Shown here one piece after another: positions 30,531 through 39,603 of a DNA stretch of 64,000 bases. The translations under genes and the position numbers were made by a program. The stretch is from NCBI GenBank assembly GCA_958295835.1, contig OY282378.1, forward strand, positions 2,691,694-2,755,693, written 5' to 3'. This DNA comes from an uncultured Gammaproteobacteria bacterium (GTDB lineage Bacteria; Pseudomonadota; Gammaproteobacteria; HK1). The notes under the pieces are model-generated. The model saw nothing but the letters and a program-made list of their open reading frames with translations. It did not search any database and was not told the origin of the DNA. How positions within the stretch are numbered: position 1 is the stretch's first letter; every line of letters starts with the position of its first letter.

Positions 30531-32630
30531 CTATCGGGAGATCGTATAGCGGTCATGACGCTGGCTCCTTGGCTCGACATCCCTTCGGGTGGGGCTTCCG
30601 TTACAGGGGGGGATCCAGATTCGGATCCGGCTGCCGTAGGGGGGGTAGGTGGCGGCTTCGAACTCCCCGCCCTGCACGGTGACGAGGCGGCGGGCGACGT
30701 CCAGGTCCAGCGTATCGCGCCAGGCCGGTGCGCCGCCTGCCGCCGGCGTCGGCGGACCGGGTCCGTGGTCGATGCAACTGATGCAGTGCCGGCCTTCGCG
30801 GGTCGTGAGCGTGAGCTCGACGTGCCCGGCGCCCTCGGGGTGGCGGGCGGCGGCTTCCAGGGCATGGCCCAGTATCCGCTCCATGGCGGCCTCGAACGCC
30901 CGGAGGTCGACGTCGGCGACGGCGCCGGGGAGGAGGACCGCGGTGATCCGTCCGCGACGCGCCTCGTCGAGCGTATCGAGGAGCGACTTCAGGGCGTCGC
31001 GCAGGTCGATACGCTGCCGGTCGGGCTCGGCCTTCGTCCCTTCGAGCACGCCACGGGCCTGGGCGGCCAGGCGATACGCGCCCCACCGCGCCCCGGCCAG
31101 CCGGCCCAGAAGGGCGGCCAGTGCCTCCTCCGAGCGCTCCCCGGCCACGGGGCTCCTGAGCGCTTCGCCGGCTTCGGCCGCCCGGTCGAGCTCGTCGGCG
31201 ACCTCCGCGAGCTTCCCGAAGACGGCCTCGACCAGAGCATGCGTCGTGAGGCCGATGCCGCCTCCGCGGATCGGCGGCGCGTACGGCTCGGGCGCCGGCC
31301 CGGCGGGCGCTTCGGCCGCGACGCCGGTATCCACCGCCGGCGCCTCCGCCACCGGCTGCGGCGGTATCGCCTCCGTCACCGGCTGCGGCGGTATCGCCTC
31401 CGCCACCGGCCGCGGCGGTATCGCCTCCGCCACCGGCCGCGGCGGTATCGCCTCCGCCACCGGCCGCGGCGGTATCGCCTCCGCCACCGGCTGCGGCGGT
31501 ATCGCCTCCGCCACCGGCTGCGGCGGTATCGCCTCCGCCACCGGCCGCGGCGGTATCGCCTCCGCCACCGGCCGCGGCGGTATCGCCTCCGCCACCGGCC
31601 GCGGCGGTATCGCCTCCGCCCCGGCTCCCGTTGCCGCGGCCACGGAAGCCGGCGCCATGGGCGGGGCGCCGCGCAACATGCCGCTGTAAACGCGCCCGGC
31701 AACCGCTTCTTCCGCAGCCGGCGCCTCCGCCCCGGCAACGGGAGCCGGCGCCTCCTCCTCGCGGCGCCCGCGCCCGCGTCCGCGGAAGAAGCGCATGACG
31801 AGGGATGTCCAGTAGACGAATGCGAGCCCCGCTATCGCGTAAAGGGTATAGTTGAGGTAGTCGACGGAGATCCGGCGCGCTTGGTGGTGGGCGTCGATCC
31901 GGGCGCCGAGGACGGCGGCGGCGCTCCTGATGTCCCGGTTCGAAACCGCCTCCTCGAAGCGGTCCTCGGCGAGCTTGTAGCGATCGAGCAAAACGTCGAC
32001 GTGCGCGGCGATCTCCTCCACCTTCACCGCATCGGGCGTGCCGTCGCTCACTTCGAGGAGGGCATCGAGGGTCTGGCCGGTGCGCTGTCGCCAGGCGCGG
32101 GTGGGGGTCCTGATGAACTGCTCCAGCTCTTCGAGCATGAGCCCCGCGGCGTCCACGGCCATGGTCCGGCCGCCTCCGCGGGCGTTCCGGAGCAGCGCCT
32201 TGCTACCTTCCGGATCGTTCAGGAGGAAGTCCTGGCTGTTGCGGATCACGGCGTGATCGGTCTTGAAGCGCTCGATCAGCTCCTGCTTCGCCCGAAGGCG
32301 GTTCAAGTAGCCCCGTATCCCGTTCCGGATCTCGTTCGGCAGCTCTCCCATCCGCCCGCGGGCGGTGACGATGGCCTCGCGCTGGGCGGCGAGCCTCGGG
32401 ATGTAGACCTTGAGGGAGTCGAAGTCCGCGTCGGGCTGGTTCTTCACGCGTCCGACCTCGGCCCCCCATTCCGCGGCGATCCGCTCGCTCGCGCGGATGG
32501 CGTCGAGTGCCTGCATGCCGGCGGTGGCGCCAGCCTGATTCCTGAGGAGCTGGCGGTAGACGAGCCCGGCCCCGGCAACGAGGCAGGCGCTGATCACCAG
32601 TGCGATGACGAGGTTGGCGAGGCGATTCAT
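30531..32630 (-). CDS. DAHL-domain membrane protein with repeat linker and degenerate ATPase domain (module copy 2)
   Basis: A 699-residue paralogue of the 917-residue protein. TM1 is about 7-28 and TM2 about 247-267. The helical periplasmic domain carries ELIERFKTDHAVIRNSQDFL, the DAHL pattern. The cytoplasmic linker contains ten exact or near-exact copies of AEAIPPRPV/AEAIPPQPV (about 338-427). The C-terminal domain is histidine-kinase-ATPase-like, with DHGPGP as a G1-like motif, but has no canonical N-box and no H-box. Its start overlaps the peroxidase stop by four bases (ATGA). Proline-rich spacers of this sort often act as stiff linkers or docking sites. Confidence 0.75.
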   Translation of the reverse strand: MNRLANLVIALVISACLVAGAGLVYRQLLRNQAGATAGMQALDAIRASERIAAEWGAEVGRVKNQPDADFDSLKVYIPRLAAQREAIVTARGRMGELPNEIRNGIRGYLNRLRAKQELIERFKTDHAVIRNSQDFLLNDPEGSKALLRNARGGGRTMAVDAAGLMLEELEQFIRTPTRAWRQRTGQTLDALLEVSDGTPDAVKVEEIAAHVDVLLDRYKLAEDRFEEAVSNRDIRSAAAVLGARIDAHHQARRISVDYLNYTLYAIAGLAFVYWTSLVMRFFRGRGRGRREEEAPAPVAGAEAPAAEEAVAGRVYSGMLRGAPPMAPASVAAATGAGAEAIPPRPVAEAIPPRPVAEAIPPRPVAEAIPPQPVAEAIPPQPVAEAIPPRPVAEAIPPRPVAEAIPPRPVAEAIPPQPVTEAIPPQPVAEAPAVDTGVAAEAPAGPAPEPYAPPIRGGGIGLTTHALVEAVFGKLAEVADELDRAAEAGEALRSPVAGERSEEALAALLGRLAGARWGAYRLAAQARGVLEGTKAEPDRQRIDLRDALKSLLDTLDEARRGRITAVLLPGAVADVDLRAFEAAMERILGHALEAAARHPEGAGHVELTLTTREGRHCISCIDHGPGPPTPAAGGAPAWRDTLDLDVARRLVTVQGGEFEAATYPPYGSRIRIWIPPCNGSPTRRDVEPRSQRHDRYTISR
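31350..31619. repeat. Ten tandem 27-bp coding repeats with a 135-bp super-repeat
   Basis: Ten head-to-tail 27-bp units encode the nonapeptide AEAIPPxPV within the copy-2 DAHL protein. Read in the gene's direction, the variable codon gives R,R,R,Q,Q,R,R,R,Q,Q, so five-unit blocks are themselves duplicated. The only other change is T for A at the start of the last unit. Units are nearly identical in DNA, indicating recent expansion by slippage or unequal crossing-over. Confidence 0.95.
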
Positions 32631-33727
32631 CTGGATGCCTCCTCCCGGGACGGGAGCGGCGGACCGAGGGGGTGGGTGCCGGCCAGGGTGTAGAGGAAGT
32701 CGATGATCGCTTCCTTGTGGTGGTCGGGGGCGGTGCGGCCGAGCTGGTGGGTGAACATCGCATCGACGGCGTCGCGCAGGGTCTTGGCGCTTCCGTCGTG
32801 GAGGTAAGGCGCGGTGTGGACGACCATGCGCAGACTGGGCACCTTGAACGCATGCATGTCGGCCCGGTTGCCGGTGATGTTGAAACGCCCGCGGTCGGCC
32901 TTGGTGATGTTGCCGCGCTCACGGAAGTACTGGCTGTCGTTGAGCACCCCGAACACCTGGAAGAAGTTTCCTCCGACGGCGGCCCCCTGGTGGCAGGAAT
33001 GGCAGCCGTAGTGCTTGAACCATCGGTAGCCCTCCAGCTCCCGGGCCGAGAGTGCGTTCTCGTCACCGGCGAGCCACCGGTCGAAACGGCTTCCGGTGGT
33101 GTGGAGGCTGCGGACGAAGGTGGCGATGGTCCGCTTGATGGTGTCGCGGGTGATCGTGTCGCCATCCCTGTCAGGGGGATAGAGGGCATCGAACTCCGCG
33201 GCGATCGCCGCGTCCCCGTACAGGCGATCGGTGACCTCGGGCCACATGCTGCCCATTTCTATCGGGTTCTGGACCGGCCCGTCGATCTGGTCGTCCAGCG
33301 TTTCCGCCCGGCCGTCCCAGAACTGGGCGACGTAGAGCCCGGCGTTGAAGACCGTGGGGGAATTGATCTCCCCTTTCTCACCGTCGATCCCGGTCGAGAT
33401 GACCTCGCCGTCGTCGCCGCCCTCGGCGAGCACGTGGCAGCTCGCACAGGAGATTTCCCCGGTCCTCGACAGGCGGGGGTCGTGGAAGAGCCGTTCGCCC
33501 AGGGCGACGATACGAGGGTCGGCGGCGGGCGGCGGGGGGACGGGATGGATCGGCTCGACGGCGCGGGCCTGATGGGCGACGAGGACGGCCGAGGCGACGA
33601 GGATCGCGGTCACCGGGCCGCGCCGCCCGGGCGCCCGCGAGGCGTCCCGCCGGAGGGATGGACGGGCGCCCGATTGGCCGGAGCCGGCGCGGATGCGCAG
33701 ACGCAGCAGCGGCCGATCAGGCTTCAT
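32627..33727 (-). CDS. Periplasmic di-heme cytochrome c peroxidase / MauG-family protein (module copy 2)
   Basis: A 366-residue paralogue of the peroxidase at 28060-29079. Heme c sites are CASCH at 94-98 and CHSCH at 242-246; INSPTVFNAGL, HQGAAVGGNFFQVFGV and KVPSLRMVVHTAPYLHDG are shared with copy 1. I chose the ATG at 33727, which gives a signal peptide with its hydrophobic core near residues 39-52 (TAILVASAVLVA) and cleavage near QARA-VE; the frame stays open to 33970 but the extra codons look non-coding. It is the first gene of the copy-2 module and overlaps the DAHL gene by ATGA. Confidence 0.9.
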   Translation of the reverse strand: MKPDRPLLRLRIRAGSGQSGARPSLRRDASRAPGRRGPVTAILVASAVLVAHQARAVEPIHPVPPPPAADPRIVALGERLFHDPRLSRTGEISCASCHVLAEGGDDGEVISTGIDGEKGEINSPTVFNAGLYVAQFWDGRAETLDDQIDGPVQNPIEMGSMWPEVTDRLYGDAAIAAEFDALYPPDRDGDTITRDTIKRTIATFVRSLHTTGSRFDRWLAGDENALSARELEGYRWFKHYGCHSCHQGAAVGGNFFQVFGVLNDSQYFRERGNITKADRGRFNITGNRADMHAFKVPSLRMVVHTAPYLHDGSAKTLRDAVDAMFTHQLGRTAPDHHKEAIIDFLYTLAGTHPLGPPLPSREEASR

Positions 33728-34129
33728 CGCCGAACCTGCCACCAAGCCAGGCCGAACCGACAGCAGCCCGGCGAGGAGCCTGCCGCGGCGGGCGGGGGGC
33801 ACCCTGCACCGAATGTCTCCACCTTGCTCATCCGTTCTCCTCGCAGGGAAACGACAGCTCCGGTCTTCACGGGCCGATGCTCTCCAGCCGGCGGATCCCC
33901 GTCTGTCGTCACGGTTCGACGCCGGCCGCAAGCCGAATGTACTACACCAGGTCCCTCTTGTGACCAACATTGAAGTTCGGAAGAGCGGCTGCGCCGGACC
34001 TTCCGGGGGATACGATCATCGACCTCGAAATTTCGAGATCGTTTCCGCTGCCGGCCGGACATGCAGGATCCGGCCGGCGTGCAACGGGCCGCCGGGACGG
34101 AGCCGTCCGTGTCTTCTCCCACTCGAGCG
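33728..34129. other. Intergenic region between tadA and the peroxidase module
   Basis: About 400 bp without a gene-like frame. It contains the 20-bp palindrome at 34021-34040 and is the natural place for a promoter that would let the module be transcribed apart from tadZ-tadA. I saw no clear terminator hairpin after tadA. Confidence 0.45.
34021..34040. promoter_or_regulatory. Candidate operator palindrome upstream of the peroxidase module
   Basis: A perfect 14-bp palindrome, CTCGAAATTTCGAG, is extended by GA/TC outer pairs with one mismatch on each side. It lies about 300 bp upstream of the copy-2 peroxidase start, in otherwise very GC-rich spacer, so an A/T-centred dyad stands out. The regulator is unknown. 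Confidence 0.4.
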
Positions 34130-35581
34130 CTAATCCGCCGCCTCGTCCTTTCGGGGATCCATCCTGAACGCTTCCATCAGCTCGGCCTCCCTGCCGATCG
34201 CCTCCACCCGCGTCATCCACGGGGGCTGCCTCCCCGAGCATTCGAACACGTGCTCGGCGTCGAGCCCCGGCCGGCGGCGCCAGAGCTCCTCCGTGATGAC
34301 CACTTCTCCCTCCATCCCGACGATCGCGGTGGCGCTGGTGACGCATCGGTGGCCGCTGCGCAGCCGTTCCACCTGGATGACGAGATCCACGCTGCCGGCG
34401 ATCTGCCGGCGCAATGCCGGGAGCGGTATCTCCCCGGAGCCCATCATCAGCATGTTCTCCAGTCTGGTGAGGGCGTCCCTCGGATTGTTCGCGTGCAACG
34501 TCGACATCGACCCGGGATGCCCCGTGTTCATGGCGTTCAGCATCTCCTTGACCTCGGCGCCCCGGACCTCCCCCACGATGATCCGGTCCGGCCGCATCCG
34601 CAACGTGTTCACCAGAAGCGACTGCATGTCGACCTCTCCCGTTCCCTCGGCGCCGATCACGCGGGTCTCCAGCCGCACCACGTGGGACTGCTGGAGCTGG
34701 AGCTCGGCCGCGTCCTCGATCGTGATCAGCCGCTCCCCGTCGGGGATCTCCCTCGAGAGCGCGTTCATCATGGTGGTCTTGCCCGCGCCCGTGCCCCCGG
34801 ACACCAGGATGTTCAACCGGGCCTGCACCGCGATTTGCAGCATCAGCGCCATCGCGTACGAGAGCATCTGCTGCTCGGCCATCTGGACCAGACTGATCTC
34901 GCGCATCACGAAGCGCCGGATCGAGATCGCGGTGCCGTCGAGCGCGAGCGGCGGGATGACGATGTTCACCCGCGATCCGTCCGCCAGCCGGGCGTCCACC
35001 ATTGGACTGGCTTCGTCCACGCGCCGCCCGATGGAGCCCGCGATCCGCTGCGCGACCTGCAGGAGGTGGGCCTCGTCCCGGAAGTACAGATCGACGCGCT
35101 CCAGCCTCCCCCTGCGCTCGACGTAGGCGCTGTCCGGTCCGTTGATCAGGATGTCGGAGACGTCGGGGTCCTGGAGCACCGGCTCGAGCGGTCCGAGCCC
35201 CTTGATCTCGTCGACCAGCAGCTTGGCGACGCCCCTGCGGTCCAGGGCCGTCATGGTGGGGACTCCCGCGGCCCGTGCCGCGGGGGAGTCCAGCCACTCG
35301 TAGAGCTCCCGGTTCAGGGCCGGCCCTTCGATCTCCGCTACCCGCGTGGCGTCCAGATCCTTCACCAACAGCGGGTGGACCTCGGCGGTGAGCCGGGCCA
35401 GCTCGGCGTCCTGGGGGTCCGGGCGCCGCCTCGCGGGCGCCGCCTCGCGGGTTCCGGCCACCGCCGGCTCCGCGGCGGGCTCGGGCCTGCCTCCGGGGCG
35501 CGCGGGCGCGACCGGCCTGGAACCGACAGGTCCCGGCCGCCGCTCGGGGGTTCCTTTCTGCCCGAAGCGCCTGCGCAACAT
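34130..35581 (-). CDS. tadA: Tad/Flp pilus assembly ATPase TadA (CpaF)
   Basis: A 483-residue secretion ATPase of the VirB11/GspE superfamily. A Pro/Arg-rich N-terminus (about 1-55) precedes the N-domain. SDILINGPDSAYVERRG, the Walker A GGTGAGKT (262-269), the Asp box TIEDAAELQL, Walker B RIIVGEVRGAE and the His-box GSMSTLHANNP are all present, so it should be active. It powers polymerisation of Flp pilin through TadBC. It follows tadZ with a 168-bp gap; unusually, two peroxidase/sensor modules separate it from tadB. Confidence 0.95.
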   Translation of the reverse strand: MLRRRFGQKGTPERRPGPVGSRPVAPARPGGRPEPAAEPAVAGTREAAPARRRPDPQDAELARLTAEVHPLLVKDLDATRVAEIEGPALNRELYEWLDSPAARAAGVPTMTALDRRGVAKLLVDEIKGLGPLEPVLQDPDVSDILINGPDSAYVERRGRLERVDLYFRDEAHLLQVAQRIAGSIGRRVDEASPMVDARLADGSRVNIVIPPLALDGTAISIRRFVMREISLVQMAEQQMLSYAMALMLQIAVQARLNILVSGGTGAGKTTMMNALSREIPDGERLITIEDAAELQLQQSHVVRLETRVIGAEGTGEVDMQSLLVNTLRMRPDRIIVGEVRGAEVKEMLNAMNTGHPGSMSTLHANNPRDALTRLENMLMMGSGEIPLPALRRQIAGSVDLVIQVERLRSGHRCVTSATAIVGMEGEVVITEELWRRRPGLDAEHVFECSGRQPPWMTRVEAIGREAELMEAFRMDPRKDEAAD

Positions 35582-35749
35582 GGCCTAACCCCGACGAGCC
35601 GGAACCAGGAGACGATCGATCATGAACATATCGGGTCCGTGCGTTTCCTGGAAGCGCGTGCCCCGGGAACGCGCTTCCAGGCGCCCATTCGGCGACGTCT
35701 TCGGCATCTTGTCCGGGATCCGGGCGGTCACGGCGATCGACGGAAACCT

Positions 35750-36805
35750 TCAGCCGCCCAGGAGGCGCCGGCTCAAGGTGGCGGCGGTGGCCTGGAGCGG
35801 CTTCGGCACGCCGCCTTGCGTGTCCCACCCCCGGTCGCTCCGGGCTCCGAGACGAGGATCGTAGGGCACGGTCAGGGCCTTCTCCAGCCTGACCCCCCGT
35901 GCCTCGAAGGCTTCCGCGGTCTTGCCTCCGCCATGCGGCCGGGTGTGGTTCATCACCGTCCAGGTGGGAATCTCCGGGCTCAGCAGCGAGATGCTCCGGC
36001 TCAGGATATCGGCCGTTTCCAGCGTCGGCTCGGCCACCAGCACGCGGGCGTCGACCAGATCCAGCAACTGGAAACGCAGGTGGGGGGCGCCCAGCCCGTC
36101 CACGATGATCAAGTGGGCGTCGCGAGCGAGGTGGTCCAGCAGCCATACGAGCCCCTGAAGTCCCGGGGGCGAGGGGAGCGTGCCCGTGAACCGGTAGCCC
36201 ACGACGTCCAGCCGTTCGCCGATGCGTCCGCTGAGCGCGGAGAGCGTCTCCGGATTGCCTTGCCCGCCCTCGGCCTGGGTCAGTACCTGCTCCAGGCCGG
36301 GCGGGACCTCGGTCTTCAACAGGAAGGCCAGGGCCGGGAACAGCCGGTTCAGATCCACGCAAACCACGTAGTGTCCGGCCTGGGCGGCGGTGAGGGCGAC
36401 GGCCCCTGCCAGCGTGGTCGCACCGGCCCCGGAGGCGCTTGCGAAGGCCGCCACCACTCCCCGGACCGGCGGCGCATCCGGCTCGGACCTGAGCCGTTCC
36501 AGGGTGGCTTCCAGAACGGCCGGATCGACCGGCTTCACCAGGTAGTCGCCGACGCCTGCCTGCATGACCTCCCGCGTACGCTCGGCGCTCGCGTCGCTCC
36601 CGACCGCGATGACCAGAGTGTCGGCGGTGCACCACTGGGCCAGCTCGTGCAGGCCACCCCCGGCGTAGTCGGTGCCGTCGAGGTCGACGATCAGGGTGCG
36701 GGCCGAGGTTCCGTCCTTGACCGCCCGCAGGACGGTGCGCAGGTCGCCGGACAGCCTCGTCCCGTCGGAGTCCGGATGCGCGATGGCGTCAAGCTCTCCG
36801 GTCAA
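35750..36805 (-). CDS. tadZ: TadZ/CpaE-like pilus localisation ATPase, copy 1
   Basis: A 351-residue protein with an atypical receiver-like N-terminal domain (VIAVGSD...GVGDYLVKPVDP, about 66-94) and a MinD/ParA-like C-terminal domain. The P-loop reads SASGAGATT (123-131): the conserved Lys of the deviant Walker A is missing, as in a number of TadZ proteins, so ATP hydrolysis may be weak or absent. CVDLNRLFPAL follows as strand 2. TadZ proteins mark the cell pole and recruit the Tad machine. A second, more divergent TadZ lies at 57226-58413. Confidence 0.85.
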   Translation of the reverse strand: MTGELDAIAHPDSDGTRLSGDLRTVLRAVKDGTSARTLIVDLDGTDYAGGGLHELAQWCTADTLVIAVGSDASAERTREVMQAGVGDYLVKPVDPAVLEATLERLRSEPDAPPVRGVVAAFASASGAGATTLAGAVALTAAQAGHYVVCVDLNRLFPALAFLLKTEVPPGLEQVLTQAEGGQGNPETLSALSGRIGERLDVVGYRFTGTLPSPPGLQGLVWLLDHLARDAHLIIVDGLGAPHLRFQLLDLVDARVLVAEPTLETADILSRSISLLSPEIPTWTVMNHTRPHGGGKTAEAFEARGVRLEKALTVPYDPRLGARSDRGWDTQGGVPKPLQATAATLSRRLLGG

Positions 36806-37081
36806 CGGCGTGGCCTGCCTGAATCATGGACACATCGGGGATCGTGACGCCGTCCGGTTTCCCGATCAATAGCGCGATCGGCCCGAACCACGGGTACGTA
36901 TCCCGGTGCACGACGGATGCGACGCCGTTCCCTCGCCGCCCTCACTCGTTCCACATACGACCGGATCCAGTCCCTCGCGATTTCCAACTGGTCGATCGCC
37001 TCGATCATCATACCGTTCCCGGCAAGGACCGTGGCCTCGTTTACCCGGCGCGGAACGATCCCGGATGATCCTCGACGGCGG

Positions 37082-38287
37082 TCACGGCGTACCAATGGCG
37101 GCAAGGAACTGCGCCTCGTCCGCACAGGCCATCGCCGCCTCGAACACCGCGTCCTCGGACGATGCGGCGAACGCCGGGTCGGCCAGGAACCCCTCCGAAA
37201 CCTCCACCCCTCGCGAGCGCAGCATCCGGCGCGCCACCCTCGCCAGAGTGTCCGCCCGGCCTTCCATCCGGCCCTTGCGCTCGCCTTCCGCCAAGCCTTC
37301 CGCCCGGCCTTTCCGCCGGCCCTCTGCCAACCCCTTCGTCCGGCCCTTGTGCTCGCCTTCCGCCCGGCTCTGACCACGCAGGGAACGCATCAGTGCATCG
37401 TCGTCCGGCCCCGTGCCGTCACGCGACCCCAACCCCCGGCCCAGGCGCTCCAGTCTCTCGTTCGTCCGCACCGAACGCTCCGCCTCGTTCATCGCCTCGT
37501 GGATGGCCTCCGCACGCCAGCCCGGAAACGCCACGCTCTCCGGTGAGGCCCGGTAGACACCATCCTCCAGCAAATGAATCGTCAGCCCCGGAACGAGCCC
37601 CCGCGGTCGGCTCGCCACCCGGTGCTCCGGTACCTCCACCCACACCTCCGGGAATCCCCACGACTCGTACAGCTTCAGCTTCCCCCGCCGAATGTCGGTG
37701 GTGTGGTCCACCTCCAGCACCACATCCGGATAGTTGTGCCTCCCTACCACCATCGCACTCGCGCCCAGCAACTCCGCCCGCCGCGGATACAGGTACACCG
37801 TCTGGTCCGCCTGCATGATGCGCCTCGGCTCACCCCGCGCGTCGCGCCTCAGCAGGTCCATCGAGCCGTAGCACTTGATGGACGAGCCACGCACCGCGGC
37901 GATGCGCTCGACCAGTCCGGCGAGGCCGTGGGAGGGGCTCTCGTGGGTGGGGCTGGTGGGCTCGCGGACCATCCAGGCGGTTTCGGACTCGGCGTCCCAG
38001 ACTTCGAGGCGTCCGTCGTAGCGGCGGAGCTGGTCATAGGTCATGGGCACGGCCGTGCAGCCGGTGAACTCCAGCTCGGACAGCGGTAGCTCCGCCGGCG
38101 GCGGGGACGGCCGCGATGATGCCAGAGGCTCCGGCGGCGATGGGGATACCGAAGGCTCCGGCTGCAATGCGGCCGGGGATGGCTGCGGGGGCTGCGGGGA
38201 CAATGCGACCGCCGCCGCTGACGGCTCGTCCGCCGGTGAACACCCCGGCCCGGAAGGGATGGTGGTCAATGTCTGCGCGTCGTCCAT
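37082..38287 (-). CDS. Uma2-family (DUF820) endonuclease-like protein, copy 1
   Basis: A 401-residue protein. The N-terminal 70 residues are Pro/Ser-rich. The core is a PD-(D/E)xK-like Uma2 domain: YPDVVLEVDHTTDIRRGKL, then YESWGFPEVWVEVP (catalytic Asp/Glu and a Lys-containing strand). The C-terminus has variable KGRAEGLAEG-like charged repeats followed by a helical end (SRGVEVSEGFLADPAFA). Uma2 genes multiply as paralogues in many bacteria, often near mobile elements; their function is unsettled. It is nearly identical to the next gene, showing recent tandem duplication. Confidence 0.85.
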   Translation of the reverse strand: MDDAQTLTTIPSGPGCSPADEPSAAAVALSPQPPQPSPAALQPEPSVSPSPPEPLASSRPSPPPAELPLSELEFTGCTAVPMTYDQLRRYDGRLEVWDAESETAWMVREPTSPTHESPSHGLAGLVERIAAVRGSSIKCYGSMDLLRRDARGEPRRIMQADQTVYLYPRRAELLGASAMVVGRHNYPDVVLEVDHTTDIRRGKLKLYESWGFPEVWVEVPEHRVASRPRGLVPGLTIHLLEDGVYRASPESVAFPGWRAEAIHEAMNEAERSVRTNERLERLGRGLGSRDGTGPDDDALMRSLRGQSRAEGEHKGRTKGLAEGRRKGRAEGLAEGERKGRMEGRADTLARVARRMLRSRGVEVSEGFLADPAFAASSEDAVFEAAMACADEAQFLAAIGTP

Positions 38288-38355
38288 GCAGGCATTGTAG
38301 ACCGCCCCGGATTGCTCGGCGAACCCGGGGGCGTTACCGGAACGTGCACGGTCCG

Positions 38356-39459
38356 TTACCGGAGCGTGGCAAGGAACTGCGCCTCGTCCGCGCAGGCCAT
38401 CGCCGCCTCGAACACCGCGTCCTCGGACGATGCGGCGAACGCCGGGTCGGCCAGGAACCCCTCCGAAACCTCCACCCCTCGCGAGCGCAGCATCCGGCGC
38501 GCCACCTTCGCCAGAGTGTTCGCCCGGCCCCTCTTCTCGCCTTCCGCCAAGCCCTCCGCCTTGCCTTCCGCCCGGCTCTGACCACGCAGGGAACGCATCA
38601 GCGCATCGTCGTCCGGCCCCGTGCCCTCACGCGACCCCAACCTCCGGCCCAGCCCCTCCAGTCTCTCGTTCGTCCGCACCGAACGCTCCGCCTCGCTCAT
38701 CGCCTCGTGGATGGCCTCCGCCCGCCAGCCCGGAAACGCCACACTCTCCGGCGACACACGGTAGACACCGTCCTCCAGTAAATGAATCGTCAGCCCCGGC
38801 ACCAGCCCCCGCGGTCGGCTCGCCACCCACTGCTCCGGCACCTCCACCCACACCTCCGGGAACCCCCACGACTCGTACAGCTTCAGCTTCCCCCGCCGAA
38901 CGTCCGTCGTGTGGTCCACCTCCAGCACCACGTCCGGGTAGTTGTGCCTCCCCACCACCATCGCACTCGCGCCCAACAACTCCGCCCGCCGCGGATACAG
39001 GTACACCGTCTGGTCCGCCTGCATGATGCGCCTCGGCTCACCCCGCGCGTCGCGCCTCAGCAGGTCCATCGAGCCGTAGCACTTGATGGACGAGCCACGC
39101 ACCGCGGCGATGCGCTCGACCAGTCCGGCGAGGCCGTGGGAGGGGCTCTCGTGGGTGGGGCTGGTGGGCTCGCGGACCATCCAGGCGGTTTCGGACTCGG
39201 CGTCCCAGACTTCGAGGCGTCCGTCGAAGCGGCGGAGCTGGTCATAGGTCATGGGCACGGCCGTGCAGCCGGTGAACTCCAGCTCCGACAGCGGTAGCTC
39301 CGCCGGCGGCAAGGATGCCGGGGACTCTGCCGTCGACGGCAACGGGGATGCCGGAGGCTTCGGCGGCAATGCGACCGGGGATGGCTCCGCCGCCGACGAG
39401 GACATCGAGGGCTCAGGCGGCAATGCGGCTTCGACGGGTTCGAGGTCGGGGGTGGCCAT
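38356..39459 (-). CDS. Uma2-family (DUF820) endonuclease-like protein, copy 2
   Basis: A 367-residue near-twin of the preceding gene. Identity is almost complete from the ELPLSELEFTGC segment to the C-terminus. The differences are a divergent Pro-rich N-terminus and a shorter block of AEGLAEG-type repeats before NTLAKVARRMLRS. I chose the ATG at 39459 because AGGACGGC lies just upstream; the frame is open to 39585 but those codons have no counterpart in copy 1. Only 68 bp separate the two copies. Catalytic Uma2 residues are intact, so both copies may be functional. Confidence 0.82.
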   Translation of the reverse strand: MATPDLEPVEAALPPEPSMSSSAAEPSPVALPPKPPASPLPSTAESPASLPPAELPLSELEFTGCTAVPMTYDQLRRFDGRLEVWDAESETAWMVREPTSPTHESPSHGLAGLVERIAAVRGSSIKCYGSMDLLRRDARGEPRRIMQADQTVYLYPRRAELLGASAMVVGRHNYPDVVLEVDHTTDVRRGKLKLYESWGFPEVWVEVPEQWVASRPRGLVPGLTIHLLEDGVYRVSPESVAFPGWRAEAIHEAMSEAERSVRTNERLEGLGRRLGSREGTGPDDDALMRSLRGQSRAEGKAEGLAEGEKRGRANTLAKVARRMLRSRGVEVSEGFLADPAFAASSEDAVFEAAMACADEAQFLATLR

Positions 39460-39603
39460 GGCGCCGTCCTGTGTCAGTGGAGGGCCAAGAGGATCGGGGT
39501 TTCGCGGCTTCCCGGTCAACTCCCTCGAATGCTCTCGACAGGGGCCGGTGCCGATGGTGACACCGGGAGCTCCAGGCGTTTCCACAACGATGTCAGGTCC
39601 TGG

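Noticed and set aside
31350-31619. Regular repeats considered as a CRISPR array
   Set aside because: Units are contiguous without spacers, 27 bp long and in frame inside a coding region.
28986-32693. A 1235-codon plus-strand open frame across the sensor modules
   Set aside because: It is antisense to four well-supported genes, has Arg/Gly/Asp-rich composition typical of GC-rich antisense frames and no domain pattern.
34061-36847. A 928-codon plus-strand open frame opposite tadA and tadZ
   Set aside because: It is antisense to genes with clear Walker motifs; its sequence is low-complexity and without a family.
36806-37081. Minus-strand frame upstream of tadZ copy 1, part of a 191-codon opening
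   Set aside because: Its first half is only Uma2 in another frame; the rest (about 75 codons) has a helical look but no family, too weak to call.
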